64,000 nt of DNA from Undibacterium sp. YM2. Lineage in GTDB: Bacteria > Pseudomonadota > Gammaproteobacteria > Burkholderiales > Burkholderiaceae_D. The first letter of the stretch is position 1; every line of letters starts with the position of its first letter. Positions 43,595 to 54,310 of the stretch are shown in pieces. The stretch spans positions 2,790,001 to 2,854,000 of the forward strand of contig NZ_AP018441.1 in NCBI RefSeq assembly GCF_009937975.1, given 5' to 3'. The position numbers and the translations under genes are program-made. The notes under the pieces were generated by a model. The model worked only from the letters and a program-made list of their open reading frames with translations, was not told the DNA's origin and searched no databases.

Positions 43595-44227
43595 ATGCGT
43601 AAATTTTGGATGATCTTGTTTGCCCTGGTCTCACTCAATCTGACAGGCTGCGGTTACAACACATTACAGGCCAATGACGAGCAAATTAAGGCGAGCTGGT
43701 CAGAGGTTATCAATCAATATCAACGTCGTGCGGATTTGGTTCCCAACCTGGTCAATACCGTCAAAGGTTTCGCAGCCCAAGAAAAGGATGTTTTACTCGG
43801 TGTGACCAATGCTCGCGCCAAGGTCGGCAGCATTCAGGCAACACCTGAACTACTCAACAACCCTGAAGACTTTGCCAAATTTCAGACCGCCCAGCGAGAG
43901 ATGTCAGGCGCACTCTCGAGGCTGCTGGTGGTAACAGAGAATTACCCACAACTCAAATCTGACGCGAACTTCCGCGATCTACAAGCGCAGTTGGAAGGTA
44001 CAGAGAACCGCATTACCGTGGCACGCAACCGCTATATCGTCGCCGTCAAGGAGTTCAATATAACGGTTCGCTCTTTCCCTTCCAATCTGACGGCAATGGC
44101 CTTCGGCTATAAGGAGAAGCCCAATTTCACGGTGGATAACGAAAAGGAAATCGCCAAGCCGCCCCAAGTCGATTTCAGTGCTACGCCAGCCAAGCCACAA
44201 GTAGATGCCCAAGGAGCTTCGAAGTGA
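43595..44227 (+). CDS. lemA: LemA family lipoprotein
   Basis: A 210-residue protein with a lipobox signal peptide (MILFALVSLNLTGCG). The LemA core follows: ANDEQIKASWSEVINQYQRRADLVPNLVNTVKGFAAQEKDVLLGVTNARA, later NYPQLKSDANFRDLQAQLEGTENRI. LemA proteins are coiled-coil cell-envelope proteins of poorly defined function, usually encoded with TPM-domain proteins as here. It overlaps the next gene by four bases. Confidence 0.93.
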   Translation: MRKFWMILFALVSLNLTGCGYNTLQANDEQIKASWSEVINQYQRRADLVPNLVNTVKGFAAQEKDVLLGVTNARAKVGSIQATPELLNNPEDFAKFQTAQREMSGALSRLLVVTENYPQLKSDANFRDLQAQLEGTENRITVARNRYIVAVKEFNITVRSFPSNLTAMAFGYKEKPNFTVDNEKEIAKPPQVDFSATPAKPQVDAQGASK

Positions 44228-45072
44228 GTACGTTCACTTGGGCAAGACTCCCTATTCTTGCCAGTATCTTTTGTATTTCTTTGATCGCGGGAGCGCAAGT
44301 GCCTGTGCCGCCCTTGACCGGGCATGTCACTGATCAGACGTTGACCTTGAACGCCGAACAAAAATCTGCCCTGGAGCAGACCCTGCAAGCATTTGAGGCA
44401 AAGAAAGGTAGTCAGATAGCGGTTCTACTTGTTCCCACCGTCAGTCCGGAAACCATTGAGCAATATGCCTTGCGTGTCGCTGAGGCATGGAAGCTGGGAC
44501 GTAAAAAGGTCGACGACGGTGCAATTTTGGTGATTGCCAAGAACGACCGTGCCCTGCGTATTGAGGTGGGATATGGCCTGGAAGGCGCACTTAACGATGC
44601 GACCAGCAAGCGTATCATCAGCGAAATAATAAGCCCCCGCTTCAAGCAAGGAGATTTCTATGGCGGTATTACTGCTGGGGTCAATCAGATGCTACAGGTT
44701 ATCGATGGCGAACCATTGCCGCCACCCAGAGGCACTGGCAATTCCAATGTCAGTTTCGGCGCTATCCAGCAGTATGCGCCAGTCATCTTTGTGATGGCTG
44801 TCATCTTTGGTGGACTAATGCGTACCTTGTTCGGTAGATTTCCGGGCGCAATTGTTACGGGCGCGGTCGTGGGAGGCATGGCATGGCTGTTTGCCGGAGC
44901 CATATCGATTGCTTTGGTCTCAGGGGTGATCGCATTCCTGTTTACCTTGATCGGTGGCGGTATGATTGGGCGTGGCATGGGTGGCCTAGCTGGCGTATAT
45001 GGTCGCGGTGGAGGGAGTTTTAGCGGTGGCGGCGGTGGATTTGGCGGCGGTGGTGCGTCAGGAAGGTGGTAA
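44224..45072 (+). CDS. TPM-domain membrane protein (YgcG-like)
   Basis: A 282-residue protein. A signal peptide is followed by a TPM domain (about residues 30-170: VTDQTLTLNAEQKSALEQTLQAFEAKKGSQIAVLLVPT, ERALRIEVGYGLEGALND-like block), a transmembrane region (VIFVMAVIFGGLMRTLFG, FAGAISIALVSGVIAFLFTLIGG) and a Gly/Ser-rich tail ending GASGRW. The start codon is GTG overlapping the lemA stop. LemA-TPM pairs are widespread. The function of the TPM fold is probably in envelope maintenance or photosystem-like assembly; no enzyme activity is assigned. Confidence 0.9.
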   Translation: MSTFTWARLPILASIFCISLIAGAQVPVPPLTGHVTDQTLTLNAEQKSALEQTLQAFEAKKGSQIAVLLVPTVSPETIEQYALRVAEAWKLGRKKVDDGAILVIAKNDRALRIEVGYGLEGALNDATSKRIISEIISPRFKQGDFYGGITAGVNQMLQVIDGEPLPPPRGTGNSNVSFGAIQQYAPVIFVMAVIFGGLMRTLFGRFPGAIVTGAVVGGMAWLFAGAISIALVSGVIAFLFTLIGGGMIGRGMGGLAGVYGRGGGSFSGGGGGFGGGGASGRW

Positions 45073-45074
45073 CG

Positions 45075-45572
45075 ATGAACATCAAGCGCATAGTCAGACA
45101 TCTCACGATGACCCACTGGCAAGTCAACCAAACTTTTACCCGCCAGGTTTTAAGCACCATTGAACAGGCGATCAAACACAGCGAAGCAGCGCACGTTGGG
45201 GAACTTCGATTTGTCGTAGAAGGCGCACTGGACGGCATGCCACTCTTTACCGGGCAATCCGCAAGAGGTCGTGCGATTGACGTATTTTCTCAATTGCGCA
45301 TGTGGGACACTGAATATAACAACGGCGTGCTGATTTATTTGTTGTATGCCGATCGCGATGTGGAAATTATCGCTGATCGCGGTATCCACTCAAAGGTGCA
45401 CTCCAGGGAGTGGGCAAAGATCTGTCATCAGATGGAAACCGCTTTCAGTCAAGGCGACTACGAAGGTGGCGTGGTCCGTGGGATTGAAGCGGTGACAGCA
45501 TCTCTGGCAGAACATTTTCCCTCCGCGGGTGCCAGCCGCAATGAACTGTCTGACAAACCGGTAATGCTTTAA
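45075..45572 (+). CDS. Second TPM-domain protein (cytosolic)
   Basis: A 165-residue TPM-domain protein without a signal peptide or membrane segment. ELRFVVEGALDGMPLFTGQSARGRAIDVFSQLRMWDTEYNNGVLIYLLYADRDVEIIADRGIHSKV is characteristic of the YgcG/TPM_phosphatase family. GGAAGG lies eight bases before the ATG at 45075; the GTG at 45066 overlaps the previous stop and is less likely. It completes a LemA-TPM-TPM operon commonly seen in betaproteobacteria. Confidence 0.88.
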   Translation: MNIKRIVRHLTMTHWQVNQTFTRQVLSTIEQAIKHSEAAHVGELRFVVEGALDGMPLFTGQSARGRAIDVFSQLRMWDTEYNNGVLIYLLYADRDVEIIADRGIHSKVHSREWAKICHQMETAFSQGDYEGGVVRGIEAVTASLAEHFPSAGASRNELSDKPVML

Positions 45573-45669
45573 ATAAGAGATCTTGCTGCGCGGTTGATCT
45601 GGCGCAGCGAGATTTGACGCTTGCTACTCAGCCCTCTTTAATCAACTCTAAATAGAACGGAGCACTACC

Positions 45670-45924
45670 ATGCAAACAGAGCATTTAAAAGTGACGGGAA
45701 TGACTTGCGGAGGCTGCACCAGCGCTGTAACAAAAGCCTTGGAAGCAGTCTCCGGCGTCAGTGACGTAAGAGTGTCACTGGTGGAGGGTGAGGTTACTGT
45801 GCAATACGATGAGTCAAGGAGCTCCCTTGATCAAATAAAGACAGCCATAAAGGAGGCTGGCTACGGCGTGGATGTGCCTTTGGAAGCGTACAGACATCAA
45901 TCCAAGGGAGGCTGTTGTAGTTAG
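45670..45924 (+). CDS. copZ: Copper chaperone / heavy-metal-associated domain protein (CopZ-like)
   Basis: An 84-residue ferredoxin-like HMA domain with the metal site GMTCGGC at residues 10-16. The beta-alpha-beta pattern continues with VSGVSDVRVSLVEGEVTVQYDES. A C-terminal GGCCS adds two extra Cys, a feature of some chaperones. It probably delivers Cu(I) to a P-type ATPase. The large copper island starts 2.3 kb to the right, so it may serve that island although it is on the opposite strand. Confidence 0.88.
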   Translation: MQTEHLKVTGMTCGGCTSAVTKALEAVSGVSDVRVSLVEGEVTVQYDESRSSLDQIKTAIKEAGYGVDVPLEAYRHQSKGGCCS

Positions 45925-45978
45925 GTTGACTGACCTCAACATTGGAAGGTCAAAAGAACTAGTATCCAGGAGATGTTT

Positions 45979-46587
45979 ATGACTCCGGCATTCGATATGA
46001 AGAAAGTTACTACGCCGATCCTGCTTCACATGCTGAAGAGTGAGATACGATTTCCGCGATTGTTTCTTCTCAACTGTAAGCTTACGCTCGCTCAATTCAA
46101 AAAAACGATAGGCAGACAATTTCCTGCCGAGTTAGTCGAACTCGCTGCATTACCTGTTTGGGTCTATATCAACCTGAAGAATAAAATTGGCCAACCCAGA
46201 GCGTTCGAAATCCTGCGTGTAGCCTTGCTAACCGGTGGAACTGCAGCACAGAATTTGCAGTTTGACACCGTCCACCAGAAGCGTAATTTTCAGAACTTCT
46301 CAGAATTGGAGATCGAGAACAATCGCACCGGCCTGGTACGCTGGAACAAGATGGAAGTCATTGAACGCTCGGCGCGGCGCTTCGAAATCAAGATAACGCG
46401 ATGCATGTTTCATGAATTTGTCGTCTCTATAGGGATTCCAGAGATGACGCCAATTGTGTGCCAGATCGATAATGCGATGTTCAATTCTTATCTTCCAGAT
46501 GAGATGACATTTGATCGAGGTGGCGTCGGGCGACGGATTGCCGATGGCAAACGTGAATGCAATTTCGTCTGGGAATTGCGTCAATAG
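45979..46587 (+). CDS. L-2-amino-thiazoline-4-carboxylate hydrolase family protein
   Basis: A 202-residue cytosolic protein. The C-terminal block RRFEIKITRCMFHEFVVSIG, then PIVCQIDNAMFNSYLPDEMTFDRGGVGRRIADGKRECNF, matches the ATC hydrolase-like family (PF14196), in which Cys and Asp near CxxD are conserved. The family name comes from a Pseudomonas cysteine-synthesis enzyme; the substrate of this member is unknown. AGGAG is six bases before the ATG at 45979, so I prefer it to 45973. Confidence 0.75.
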   Translation: MTPAFDMKKVTTPILLHMLKSEIRFPRLFLLNCKLTLAQFKKTIGRQFPAELVELAALPVWVYINLKNKIGQPRAFEILRVALLTGGTAAQNLQFDTVHQKRNFQNFSELEIENNRTGLVRWNKMEVIERSARRFEIKITRCMFHEFVVSIGIPEMTPIVCQIDNAMFNSYLPDEMTFDRGGVGRRIADGKRECNFVWELRQ

Positions 46588-46636
46588 CCGGAAACATTCG
46601 TTTTAAGATGTCATGCCAGACTTAAGGCTTCCCTCT

Positions 46637-46836
46637 TGTTGATTTGCACTGAAAATTGACCCACTTTACTGGATAAATTGCATCTAAATGTGGAGCGACA
46701 AACAACCAGTGATATCATCAAATATGCATTACAGCTTTCAAGCTGGCTTAAAACCGAAGCAGGTAAAAATCGGAAGCAACGACGCAGCTTAAAAGACATT
46801 AAAACGAGTGGGTCAGTATTTGATGCAAATGTCGGG
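46637..46836. repeat. IS21-like inverted-repeat remnant
   Basis: A 28-base segment TTGATTTGCACTGAAA ending in TTGACCCACT (46639-46666) is inverted as CATTTGCATCAAATACTGACCCACT at 46810-46834. This is the look of IS21-family ends. No transposase lies between them, so the segment is a deleted insertion or a MITE of that family. Confidence 0.55.
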
Positions 46837-46904
46837 TTATAATCCAGCGCAAAATAACAGATCTGATATTAGGTTGGTTTATCTATGCTTTTTTGGAATT
46901 TTTT

Positions 46905-48155
46905 GTGACTGCAAACCTGATCGCTCAATATAAAACCGACCCCGAATCGGTCTATAACACATGGTTTATTGGCGGCGAACAAAGGATGAAGGCGTTCCGG
47001 GCAATACGCCGAGGTGTGAAAGATACCGTTGACGCCATTGCAGCCGGTAGCTTTGGCAATGATTTTAAGGGCTCTCCTTTAGAAATCGTCCTGGCCGCCA
47101 TTACCGAGCAAAAACAGGTATTCGAAGGAGCGGCCCATCCTTTCTACTGGAAACCCAAGCTGCGCATCCCGGATATTTACGAAAATACACAGAATCAGCA
47201 AAAGTTTGGCGCTTTTTTGAATGCATGCCTGAATGCTACGCGAGAAGATCAGGTCCTTGACGAGATGAGTCGCCTGGCAGATGCCAATATTAAAGGCTTA
47301 GGTCCGTCAGTAGCGACCATCGTTTATTTTTTACATCCGACGCTGGTGCCGCCGTTCAATACAGCCATCGTGAATGGGTTTAATGCACTGTTCGACGCCA
47401 AACAAAAATTAGGGTCCTGGCAAAGCTATTTATCGATGCGCGAAACAATAGTACAAGCCAATGCGACACACCGAAGCTTGCTGTCCAAGGACTTGGGTGC
47501 TTTCGCCGGATTGCTGTTCGAACTTGGTAGCGGTAGATTGATCATTGAAAATAATGCTGACAATGTTCTGAAAGATCTACAGGAAAAAGCGGAGAAAGCT
47601 GCGGCACGCCGCCATAGCCAGGTTGTAGAGGAACACAAGGAAGAATCCGAGCATACGCAAGTGCAGCATATGTTGATCAAAATAGGCCAGGCTTTGAAAT
47701 ACCAGGTATTTGTGGCGCGTAATGATCGTCATCGTTCTTGTCATGGCGAGGCATTTTCTCAACTCACGATTGAACAACTACCACCATTAGAGGTTCCTTC
47801 AGAGGTGCTGGATACTATAAGCCTCATTGACGTTTTATGGATAGACCCCAAAACCTCCAAGATCGCATGTGCTTTTGAAGTGGAAAGAAGTACTTCCATT
47901 TATTCCGGTATTCTAAGGATGAAGGATTTGGCCCGTTCAATTCCGTCGGACAACTGCCACTACTATCTGGTGGCACCAAATAAGCGTCAGCATGAAGTGA
48001 TGGCGCAAATCAGCCGCCCCGCCTTTCGAGGCGATTCGGCTGACTTGTCTTTGGGGTATTTGCCGTTTGATATTTTGAGACAACATTGTGATGCGTTATG
48101 CATGCTGGGCGAAAATCATTCCGTTCTCAAGAAAATTGCCCAGTTCAGTGCTTAG
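46905..48155 (+). CDS. PD-(D/E)XK nuclease-like protein (restriction endonuclease-like)
   Basis: A 416-residue protein starting at GTG 46905 (MTANLIAQYKTDPESVYNTW); a TTG at 46893 is in frame. The C-terminal domain has SLIDVLWIDPKTSKIACAFEVERSTSIYSGILRMKDL, a D-x(about 13)-E-V-E pattern typical of a PD-(D/E)XK nuclease fold in standalone proteins annotated as type II restriction-like. The N-terminal 230 residues are a helical domain with a GLGPSVATIVYFLHP segment that recalls helix-hairpin-helix DNA binding. No methyltransferase is adjacent. A role in defence is plausible but unproven. Confidence 0.75.
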   Translation: MTANLIAQYKTDPESVYNTWFIGGEQRMKAFRAIRRGVKDTVDAIAAGSFGNDFKGSPLEIVLAAITEQKQVFEGAAHPFYWKPKLRIPDIYENTQNQQKFGAFLNACLNATREDQVLDEMSRLADANIKGLGPSVATIVYFLHPTLVPPFNTAIVNGFNALFDAKQKLGSWQSYLSMRETIVQANATHRSLLSKDLGAFAGLLFELGSGRLIIENNADNVLKDLQEKAEKAAARRHSQVVEEHKEESEHTQVQHMLIKIGQALKYQVFVARNDRHRSCHGEAFSQLTIEQLPPLEVPSEVLDTISLIDVLWIDPKTSKIACAFEVERSTSIYSGILRMKDLARSIPSDNCHYYLVAPNKRQHEVMAQISRPAFRGDSADLSLGYLPFDILRQHCDALCMLGENHSVLKKIAQFSA

Positions 48156-48193
48156 GAATAGAAAAAGGCAAGGTTAATTCCCTTTTCATCGGA

Positions 48194-51100
48194 TCACAAT
48201 TTCCTTCGGCGCAAAAGCAAATACACTGCTGGCACAACAAACATCGAAAGCAATGGTGCGGTGATCATGCCGCCCACCATAGGTGCAGCGATGCGCTTCA
48301 TGACTTCCGAACCTGTACCCGTACCAAGCATGATCGGAACCAGACCTGCAATGATGACAGCGACCGTCATTGCCTTCGGCCTCACTCGCAGTACTGCACC
48401 TTCCCGAATAGCCTCCAGCAAATCTTGTTCATCGGCTTTTCCAATGGCGACACGCGCTTCCCAGGCATGCTTCAGGTACAAAAGCATAATCACGCCGAAT
48501 TCAGCGGAAACACCCGCCAGTGCGATAAAGCCGACACCACTGGCGACCGATAGATTATGGCCAAGCGCCCACAGCAGCCATATACCACCAGCCAATGCAA
48601 ACGGCAAGGTCGCCATGATCAGCGCTGCTTCGTCGACACGCTTGAAGGTCATGTACAACAGTACGAAGATGATCAGCAAGGTCGCCGGTACGACGATTTT
48701 CAATTTGGCTGTAGCACGCTCCAGATATTCAAATTGCCCGGACCAGGCAATTGAATAACCTGCTGGCAGCTTGACTTCGCTGGTAACGACTTCCTGCATT
48801 TCACGTACTGTCGAGTTCAAGTCACGATCACGGATGTCAACGTATACCCATCCAGACAGCCGGGCATTTTCGCTCTTCAACATAGGTGGCCCGTCATTAA
48901 TGCGAATTTCTGCGACATCACCCAGCCGGATTTGTGCGCCACGTTCAGTCAGCACTGGTAACTGCCGCAGTTTTTCGACGGAGTCACGTACTTCTCTCGG
49001 ATATCGAACGTTGATCGGAAATCGCTGTAAGCCCTCAATGGTTTCGCCGATATTATCCCCGCCAATCGCTGCGGACACGATGCTTTGTACGTCTGCGATA
49101 TTGAGACCGTAGCGCGCCGCTGCATCCCGGTTGATATCGACATCGATATAACGTCCGCCATTGAGTCTTTCTGCCAGGGCTGAAGACACTCCAGGAAGGT
49201 TTTTGATAACACGTTCAATATCGCTGGTAATCCTGTCTATTTCTTTCAGACTGGTGCCTGCCACTTTCACGCCCACGGGGCTCTTGATACCGGTCGCCAG
49301 CATATCGATACGATTCCGGATAGGTGGCACCCAGATATTGGATAGCCCAGGGACTTTAACTATACGATCCAGTTCTTCTACCAGCTTATCGGTCGTCATG
49401 CCAGGCCGCCATTGATCTTTCGGCTTGAATTGTATCGTGGTTTCGAACATTTCCAGAGGAGCCGGATCAGTCGCACTTTCAGCGCGCCCAGCTTTGCCAA
49501 ATACACTTTTTACCTCTGGCACAGTCTTAATCAATCGATCAGTCTGCTGGAGTAACTCTGAAACCTTGCCAGCGCCTATGCCTGGGAGTGCAGACGGCAT
49601 ATAGAGCAAATCACCTTCATCCAGTGGCGGCATGAACTCACCGCCAAGCCGTGCCATTGGCCATACCGTTACTACAGCAACCAAACCTGCGATCACTAAA
49701 GTGGTCTTAGGGAAACGTAATACCATATCCAATAAAGGCCGGTATATGGCAATCAAGACGCGATTCAAGGGGTTCTGTTGTTCATCAGGTATCTTACCCC
49801 GGATCAGGTAACCCATTAGTACAGGTATCAAGGTCACCGCCAAGCCCGCTGCTGCCGCCATGGCATACGTTTTGGTAAATGCCAGCGGAGAAAATAAGCG
49901 TCCTTCCTGCGCCTCCAGGGTAAAGACCGGTATAAAGGACAAGACAATGATGAGCAATGAAAAAAACAGGGCTGGCCCTACCTCAGCGGCCGCATCGCCG
50001 ATCACTCGCCAATGGGTTTCGCCGTGAAGTTTTTCTCCTGGATGCATATGGTTCCACGCCTCGATGTGCTTGTGAGCATTTTCTATCATGACCACTGCGG
50101 CATCAACCATGGCACCTACTGCAATGGCAATCCCGCCCAGCGACATGATATTCGCATTCACGCCCTGGTAATACATGACGATGAAGGCTATCAGGATGCC
50201 AATTGGCAAAGTAACGATGGCGACCAAAGCTGAACGCAGATGAAACAGGAAGATGGCACAGACAATGGCGACAACAATGAATTCTTCTATTAATTTCTCT
50301 TGCAAGTTCTTGACGGCACGATTGATTAGATTGGACCGGTCATAGGTAGTGACAATTTCCACGCCAGCAGGCAGACTGGCCTTGAGCTTTTGCAGTTTGA
50401 CTTTGACTGCATCGATGGTTTCCAGTGCGTTTTTGCCGGACCGCATGACAATCACGCCACCAGCGACTTCACCTTCACCGTTCAAGTCGGCGATGCCGCG
50501 CCGCATTTCAGGCCCGATTTGTATACGGGCCACGTCGCCCAGACGCACTGATACACCAGCATCTGTGGTCATCAAAGGTATTTTACGAAAATCATCCAAT
50601 GATTTCAGGTACCCGGATGCACGTACCATATATTCAGCTTCCCCCAGTTCCAGCACCGAACCACCGGTTTCCTGATTGGCTTTCTGCACAGCCTCAATGA
50701 TTTTTCCATGCGGGATGTTGTAGGCGCGCATCTTGTCCGGATCGAGTTGTATCTGGTACTGGCGTACCATGCCGCCTATGCTCGCCACCTCAGACACATT
50801 CGGCACTGATTTCAGTTCGTACTTCAAGAACCAGTCCTGGAATGCCCGTAATTGCGATAAATCCATCTTGCCGCTGCGGTCCACCAAGGCATATTCATAC
50901 ACCCAACCTACACCCGTGGCATCTGGGCCGAGTGAAGCTTTTGCCTGTGGCGGCAAGCGAGACTGCACTTGGTTCAGGTATTCCAATACGCGGGAACGTG
51001 CCCAGTACATATCGGTGCCATCTTCAAACAATACGTAGACGAAAGAATCCCCAAAGAATGAATAACCACGCACCGTCTTGGCACCCGGCACGGACAGCAT

Positions 51101-51316
51101 GGTCGTCGTCAAAGGATAGGTAATCTGGTTTTCAACAATTTGCGGTGCCTGGCCGGGATAACTGGTGCGGATGATGACTTGCACATCCGACAGGTCAGGA
51201 ATCGCATCAAGTGGTGTACGCGACAAAGACCAGATACCCCAGGCAGTCATCATCAGCGTTGCTAGCAGCACCAGAAAGCGGTTGGCGATTGACCAGCGTA
51301 TTAGTTTGGCCATCAT
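48194..51316 (-). CDS. cusA: CusA/SilA-type heavy-metal RND efflux pump
   Basis: A 1040-residue inner-membrane transporter of the HME-RND class. It begins [21 protein letters not shown] and has the [57 protein letters not shown] (the conserved DAAVV region of TM4) and [22 protein letters not shown] blocks. It takes Cu(I)/Ag(I) from the periplasm or inner membrane and feeds the CusB-CusC channel. Its start overlaps cusB by four bases. It is the last gene of the minus-strand copper island. Confidence 0.95.
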   Translation of the reverse strand: MMAKLIRWSIANRFLVLLATLMMTAWGIWSLSRTPLDAIPDLSDVQVIIRTSYPGQAPQIVENQITYPLTTTMLSVPGAKTVRGYSFFGDSFVYVLFEDGTDMYWARSRVLEYLNQVQSRLPPQAKASLGPDATGVGWVYEYALVDRSGKMDLSQLRAFQDWFLKYELKSVPNVSEVASIGGMVRQYQIQLDPDKMRAYNIPHGKIIEAVQKANQETGGSVLELGEAEYMVRASGYLKSLDDFRKIPLMTTDAGVSVRLGDVARIQIGPEMRRGIADLNGEGEVAGGVIVMRSGKNALETIDAVKVKLQKLKASLPAGVEIVTTYDRSNLINRAVKNLQEKLIEEFIVVAIVCAIFLFHLRSALVAIVTLPIGILIAFIVMYYQGVNANIMSLGGIAIAVGAMVDAAVVMIENAHKHIEAWNHMHPGEKLHGETHWRVIGDAAAEVGPALFFSLLIIVLSFIPVFTLEAQEGRLFSPLAFTKTYAMAAAAGLAVTLIPVLMGYLIRGKIPDEQQNPLNRVLIAIYRPLLDMVLRFPKTTLVIAGLVAVVTVWPMARLGGEFMPPLDEGDLLYMPSALPGIGAGKVSELLQQTDRLIKTVPEVKSVFGKAGRAESATDPAPLEMFETTIQFKPKDQWRPGMTTDKLVEELDRIVKVPGLSNIWVPPIRNRIDMLATGIKSPVGVKVAGTSLKEIDRITSDIERVIKNLPGVSSALAERLNGGRYIDVDINRDAAARYGLNIADVQSIVSAAIGGDNIGETIEGLQRFPINVRYPREVRDSVEKLRQLPVLTERGAQIRLGDVAEIRINDGPPMLKSENARLSGWVYVDIRDRDLNSTVREMQEVVTSEVKLPAGYSIAWSGQFEYLERATAKLKIVVPATLLIIFVLLYMTFKRVDEAALIMATLPFALAGGIWLLWALGHNLSVASGVGFIALAGVSAEFGVIMLLYLKHAWEARVAIGKADEQDLLEAIREGAVLRVRPKAMTVAVIIAGLVPIMLGTGTGSEVMKRIAAPMVGGMITAPLLSMFVVPAVYLLLRRRKL

Positions 51317-52893
51317 TTTTTTGCTCCTGCAGAAGACGAGGGCATATTCATCGTATCGTTCATCGCATTAGACGATGGATTGGTCTTAGGTGTTTCAGCC
51401 GTTGGTGAAATAGAGGTAATCTGGTACATACCGTCCTTGGTTTGGCGTATGTCAAAAATCACCATGTCGCCAACGGCAACGTTTGCAGGAAAACCATTCG
51501 CTGGTAGCTTGAAGCCCATCGTCATCGCTCCCCATTTCAGGGACGATATAGGAGCGTGAGATAGCGTGATTTCATTCTTATCTATCTTTTCGACTTTGCC
51601 ACTACCATGATGTATCGCTGCGGTACTCTTGTCGGCACTGTCCACTGGCGCATCACTCATGCGCGTCGCTGTACCTTTCAGGCTCGCTTCGGAATCGATC
51701 AGGAATTGGCCGGATACGACGACTTTTTGTCCAGCTTCCAGGCCGTTACGGATTTCAGTCTGGCCATTTGTCTCTATACCGGTTTCAACATCAACGGGCA
51801 TGAATTTACCATTGCCTTGTGCGACCATCACCACAGCGCGAGTGCCAGTCTGGATGATGGCTTCGGTTGGCACTTGCAAAATATCGTTGCGGGTCTCAGA
51901 ACTGAAGCTCAGATTGGCAAACATGCCGGGTACCAGTTGACCGGAAGGATTCGCCAGTTCGATGCGGGCTTTCAGAGTACGGGTAGCAACGTCAATCTGG
52001 GGGAGTATGGCACTGACCTTGCCTTTAAAGATAACGCCTGGCAATGACGGAGTACGTGCTTCGACGGCATTCCCTAAGCGCATCTTGGCAGATTGATTTT
52101 CAGGGATGTCGGCATTGACCCAGATCGTGCCCAGACCATTGATACGGAATAAGGGTGCACCGGTCGTGACGGTCATACCTTCACGTACAGACAATTCCGC
52201 GACTACGCCGCTGACCGGGGCCGTGACAGAGATACGTGTGTGCACCTTGCCGCTAGCCTCTACTGCGCGTATTTGATCGTCGCTCATCCCAACCAGGCGC
52301 ATGCGTTGCTTTGCCCCGTCCATTAATCCGGCAATACCGCTAGCCTGCATGCGCTTCGCCGTCAGGTATTCCTCCTGTGCAGCGACCCAATCTGGCACAT
52401 ATAGCTCAGCCAGTACCTGACCTTTCTTGACTGTATCTAGAGGGGCGCGAACGTAGAGTTTTTCGACAAAACCATTGCTACGTGCCTGCACCAGAGCGAC
52501 ATCACGCTCGTTATAAACGACACTGCCAACCGCTACCACAGCCGATGCCAGGCTACTGCGTGTCACTTCTGCAGTGCGGATACCAAGGTTTTGTTGTACA
52601 CGAGGACTGATGCTGACAGAACCTTCATCGCCGCCATCGGCATATACAGGTACTAATTGCATGTCCATGAAAGGCGATTTGCCAGGTTTATCAAATTTTT
52701 GACCGGGAACCATTGGGTCATGCCAATACAATACTTTTTTTACGCCGGTAGCAGAACTTGTTGTTGATGCACTTGAGTGCGGCCCGTCAGCCCCTTGCAT
52801 TCCTTGATTGAGGCCAAGGCGATACAGACCATAACCACTACCAGCCAGTACGCCAGCAGTAACCAGGGCGATGAAGATTTTCTTATTGTTCAT
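51313..52893 (-). CDS. cusB: CusB membrane fusion protein with C-terminal CusF domain
   Basis: A 526-residue protein. An N-terminal anchor is followed by a heavy-metal binding motif ([24 protein letters not shown], residues 50-85). The RND adaptor hairpin, lipoyl and beta-barrel domains follow ([38 protein letters not shown]). The last about 110 residues add a CusF-like domain with LSHAPI and [10 protein letters not shown], holding the His, Trp and two Met that bind Cu(I) in CusF. The protein is therefore a CusB-CusF fusion, a variant known in betaproteobacteria. It overlaps cusC by four bases. Confidence 0.93.
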   Translation of the reverse strand: MNNKKIFIALVTAGVLAGSGYGLYRLGLNQGMQGADGPHSSASTTSSATGVKKVLYWHDPMVPGQKFDKPGKSPFMDMQLVPVYADGGDEGSVSISPRVQQNLGIRTAEVTRSSLASAVVAVGSVVYNERDVALVQARSNGFVEKLYVRAPLDTVKKGQVLAELYVPDWVAAQEEYLTAKRMQASGIAGLMDGAKQRMRLVGMSDDQIRAVEASGKVHTRISVTAPVSGVVAELSVREGMTVTTGAPLFRINGLGTIWVNADIPENQSAKMRLGNAVEARTPSLPGVIFKGKVSAILPQIDVATRTLKARIELANPSGQLVPGMFANLSFSSETRNDILQVPTEAIIQTGTRAVVMVAQGNGKFMPVDVETGIETNGQTEIRNGLEAGQKVVVSGQFLIDSEASLKGTATRMSDAPVDSADKSTAAIHHGSGKVEKIDKNEITLSHAPISSLKWGAMTMGFKLPANGFPANVAVGDMVIFDIRQTKDGMYQITSISPTAETPKTNPSSNAMNDTMNMPSSSAGAKK

Positions 52894-54236
52894 GGCATAT
52901 CCTTTTTCATGGATTGGGTTGGATACGTCGCTTGGACATCGACAGGAAACAGGAAATTAAGTTGCGCCCATAAACGGGCAGTGTCGGCTTGTAGTTGCAA
53001 GGCCTGTAGTCGTACGTCGGTTTCGTTGCGGCGAGCCGCCAGCACATCACCCAGACTGGACTTGCCGCCGCGATAGGCACCCAATATGGCTTGAGTACGC
53101 TCTTTTGCCAGCGGTATCAATTCGTGCTCATAACGAGTACAGCGTTCGAGGTCAGTTTGCCACTCTTCTATCATCGCTTTCGTTTCCGCAACATGTGCAC
53201 GCAATGTTTCATCACGTTCTGCCTTAGCCTGTTCGACCATTGCCAATTTGGAAGACAGTTCACGATCTTGGCGATTCTTTTGATCCCACTGGAAAGGCAG
53301 TGATATGCCGACCGAAACCATATTGGAATAAGCTGGGCCACGTTGCTGGAACGCGACTTCAACACTCCAGTCGGTTTTTTTATTGGCTTCGGCCAATCTG
53401 GCATCTGTCTCAGCAATCTCCGTTTGCCTGGTCAGCACTGCAATCTGGGGATGGTGAGCAAGTGACTTGTCCAGTGCCGATAAATCCAGGCGAATCTTCT
53501 CGATACTGGGCTCACCTGCCAACGCAAGTTCTGGGTCACCTCCAGTCCAACGGCTTAACATCGTCTTGGCCGTACGCACTTTGCGTAAGATTTCACTTTG
53601 ACGGTCATCGACCATGCTGAGTGCACTTCGGGCTGCGAAGATATCTGCCTGGTTGCCACGACCAGCGCGGTAACTACTCTCGGCCGCTTCAATTTCAAGT
53701 TTGGCCTGAATGGATTGTTCTGTGACTACAGCAGCCATACGTTCTGCGTAGTATCGATCGAGCCAAGCGACAGCGGTGTCGCGCTGGATAGCGGCAATCG
53801 CGCTGCTTTTCTCTGCCAGGGACTTGTCGGCTAGACGGTCATAGCGCTCTGCGCGTAATTGGCGTTTGTCGTTTCTGGTCAATTCTTGCATGACGCCGAT
53901 GCGACGCATGGTCATGAAATCGCCAGTCAGACTGCCGCGGTCAGGGCCACTGACTGGCAGATTATCGATTCCAGCCCTCAATATAGGATCAGGCAACTGA
54001 CCGGCAGCGGCAGCCATTTCGCGGGAGGCAGTGACCGCCATATCTTGCGCGATCAATTGACGGGAACGGGCGACTGCAAGATGTTGGGCATTGCCCAAAG
54101 TCAATGGAGACTCTGCAGCGTTAACATAGAGAGGAGTAAGCACAAAAGCAATCGCTACAGGAATCACAACCAGGAACTGAGTATAAAGTTTTGTTTTATG
54201 GTGCGCAAACATAGGTGCACGGAATGAGAATGACAT
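52890..54236 (-). CDS. cusC: CusC-like TolC-family outer membrane factor
   Basis: About 448 residues. A signal segment is followed by two OEP repeats of long helices with LDRYYAERMAAV and the structural motif AAESSYRAGRGNQADIFAARSAL. The second half has GISLPFQWDQKNRQDRELSSKLAMVEQAKAERD and LGAYRGGKSSLGDVLAARR. It forms the outer-membrane exit duct of the Cus tripartite pump. A GGAGG ribosome site lies five bases before the ATG at 54236; the more upstream ATG at 54254 lacks one. Confidence 0.92.
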   Translation of the reverse strand: MSFSFRAPMFAHHKTKLYTQFLVVIPVAIAFVLTPLYVNAAESPLTLGNAQHLAVARSRQLIAQDMAVTASREMAAAAGQLPDPILRAGIDNLPVSGPDRGSLTGDFMTMRRIGVMQELTRNDKRQLRAERYDRLADKSLAEKSSAIAAIQRDTAVAWLDRYYAERMAAVVTEQSIQAKLEIEAAESSYRAGRGNQADIFAARSALSMVDDRQSEILRKVRTAKTMLSRWTGGDPELALAGEPSIEKIRLDLSALDKSLAHHPQIAVLTRQTEIAETDARLAEANKKTDWSVEVAFQQRGPAYSNMVSVGISLPFQWDQKNRQDRELSSKLAMVEQAKAERDETLRAHVAETKAMIEEWQTDLERCTRYEHELIPLAKERTQAILGAYRGGKSSLGDVLAARRNETDVRLQALQLQADTARLWAQLNFLFPVDVQATYPTQSMKKDMP

Positions 54237-54310
54237 GAAACCTCCAGATAGCAAGAAACGGCACTTCCGTCGACAAGACGTAGCAGTGACAGACTAGGCA
54301 ATCTGGAAAT

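Noticed and set aside
46611-46799. 62-aa minus-strand ORF between the IS21-like ends
   Set aside because: It has no transposase signature and spans the inverted repeat remnant.
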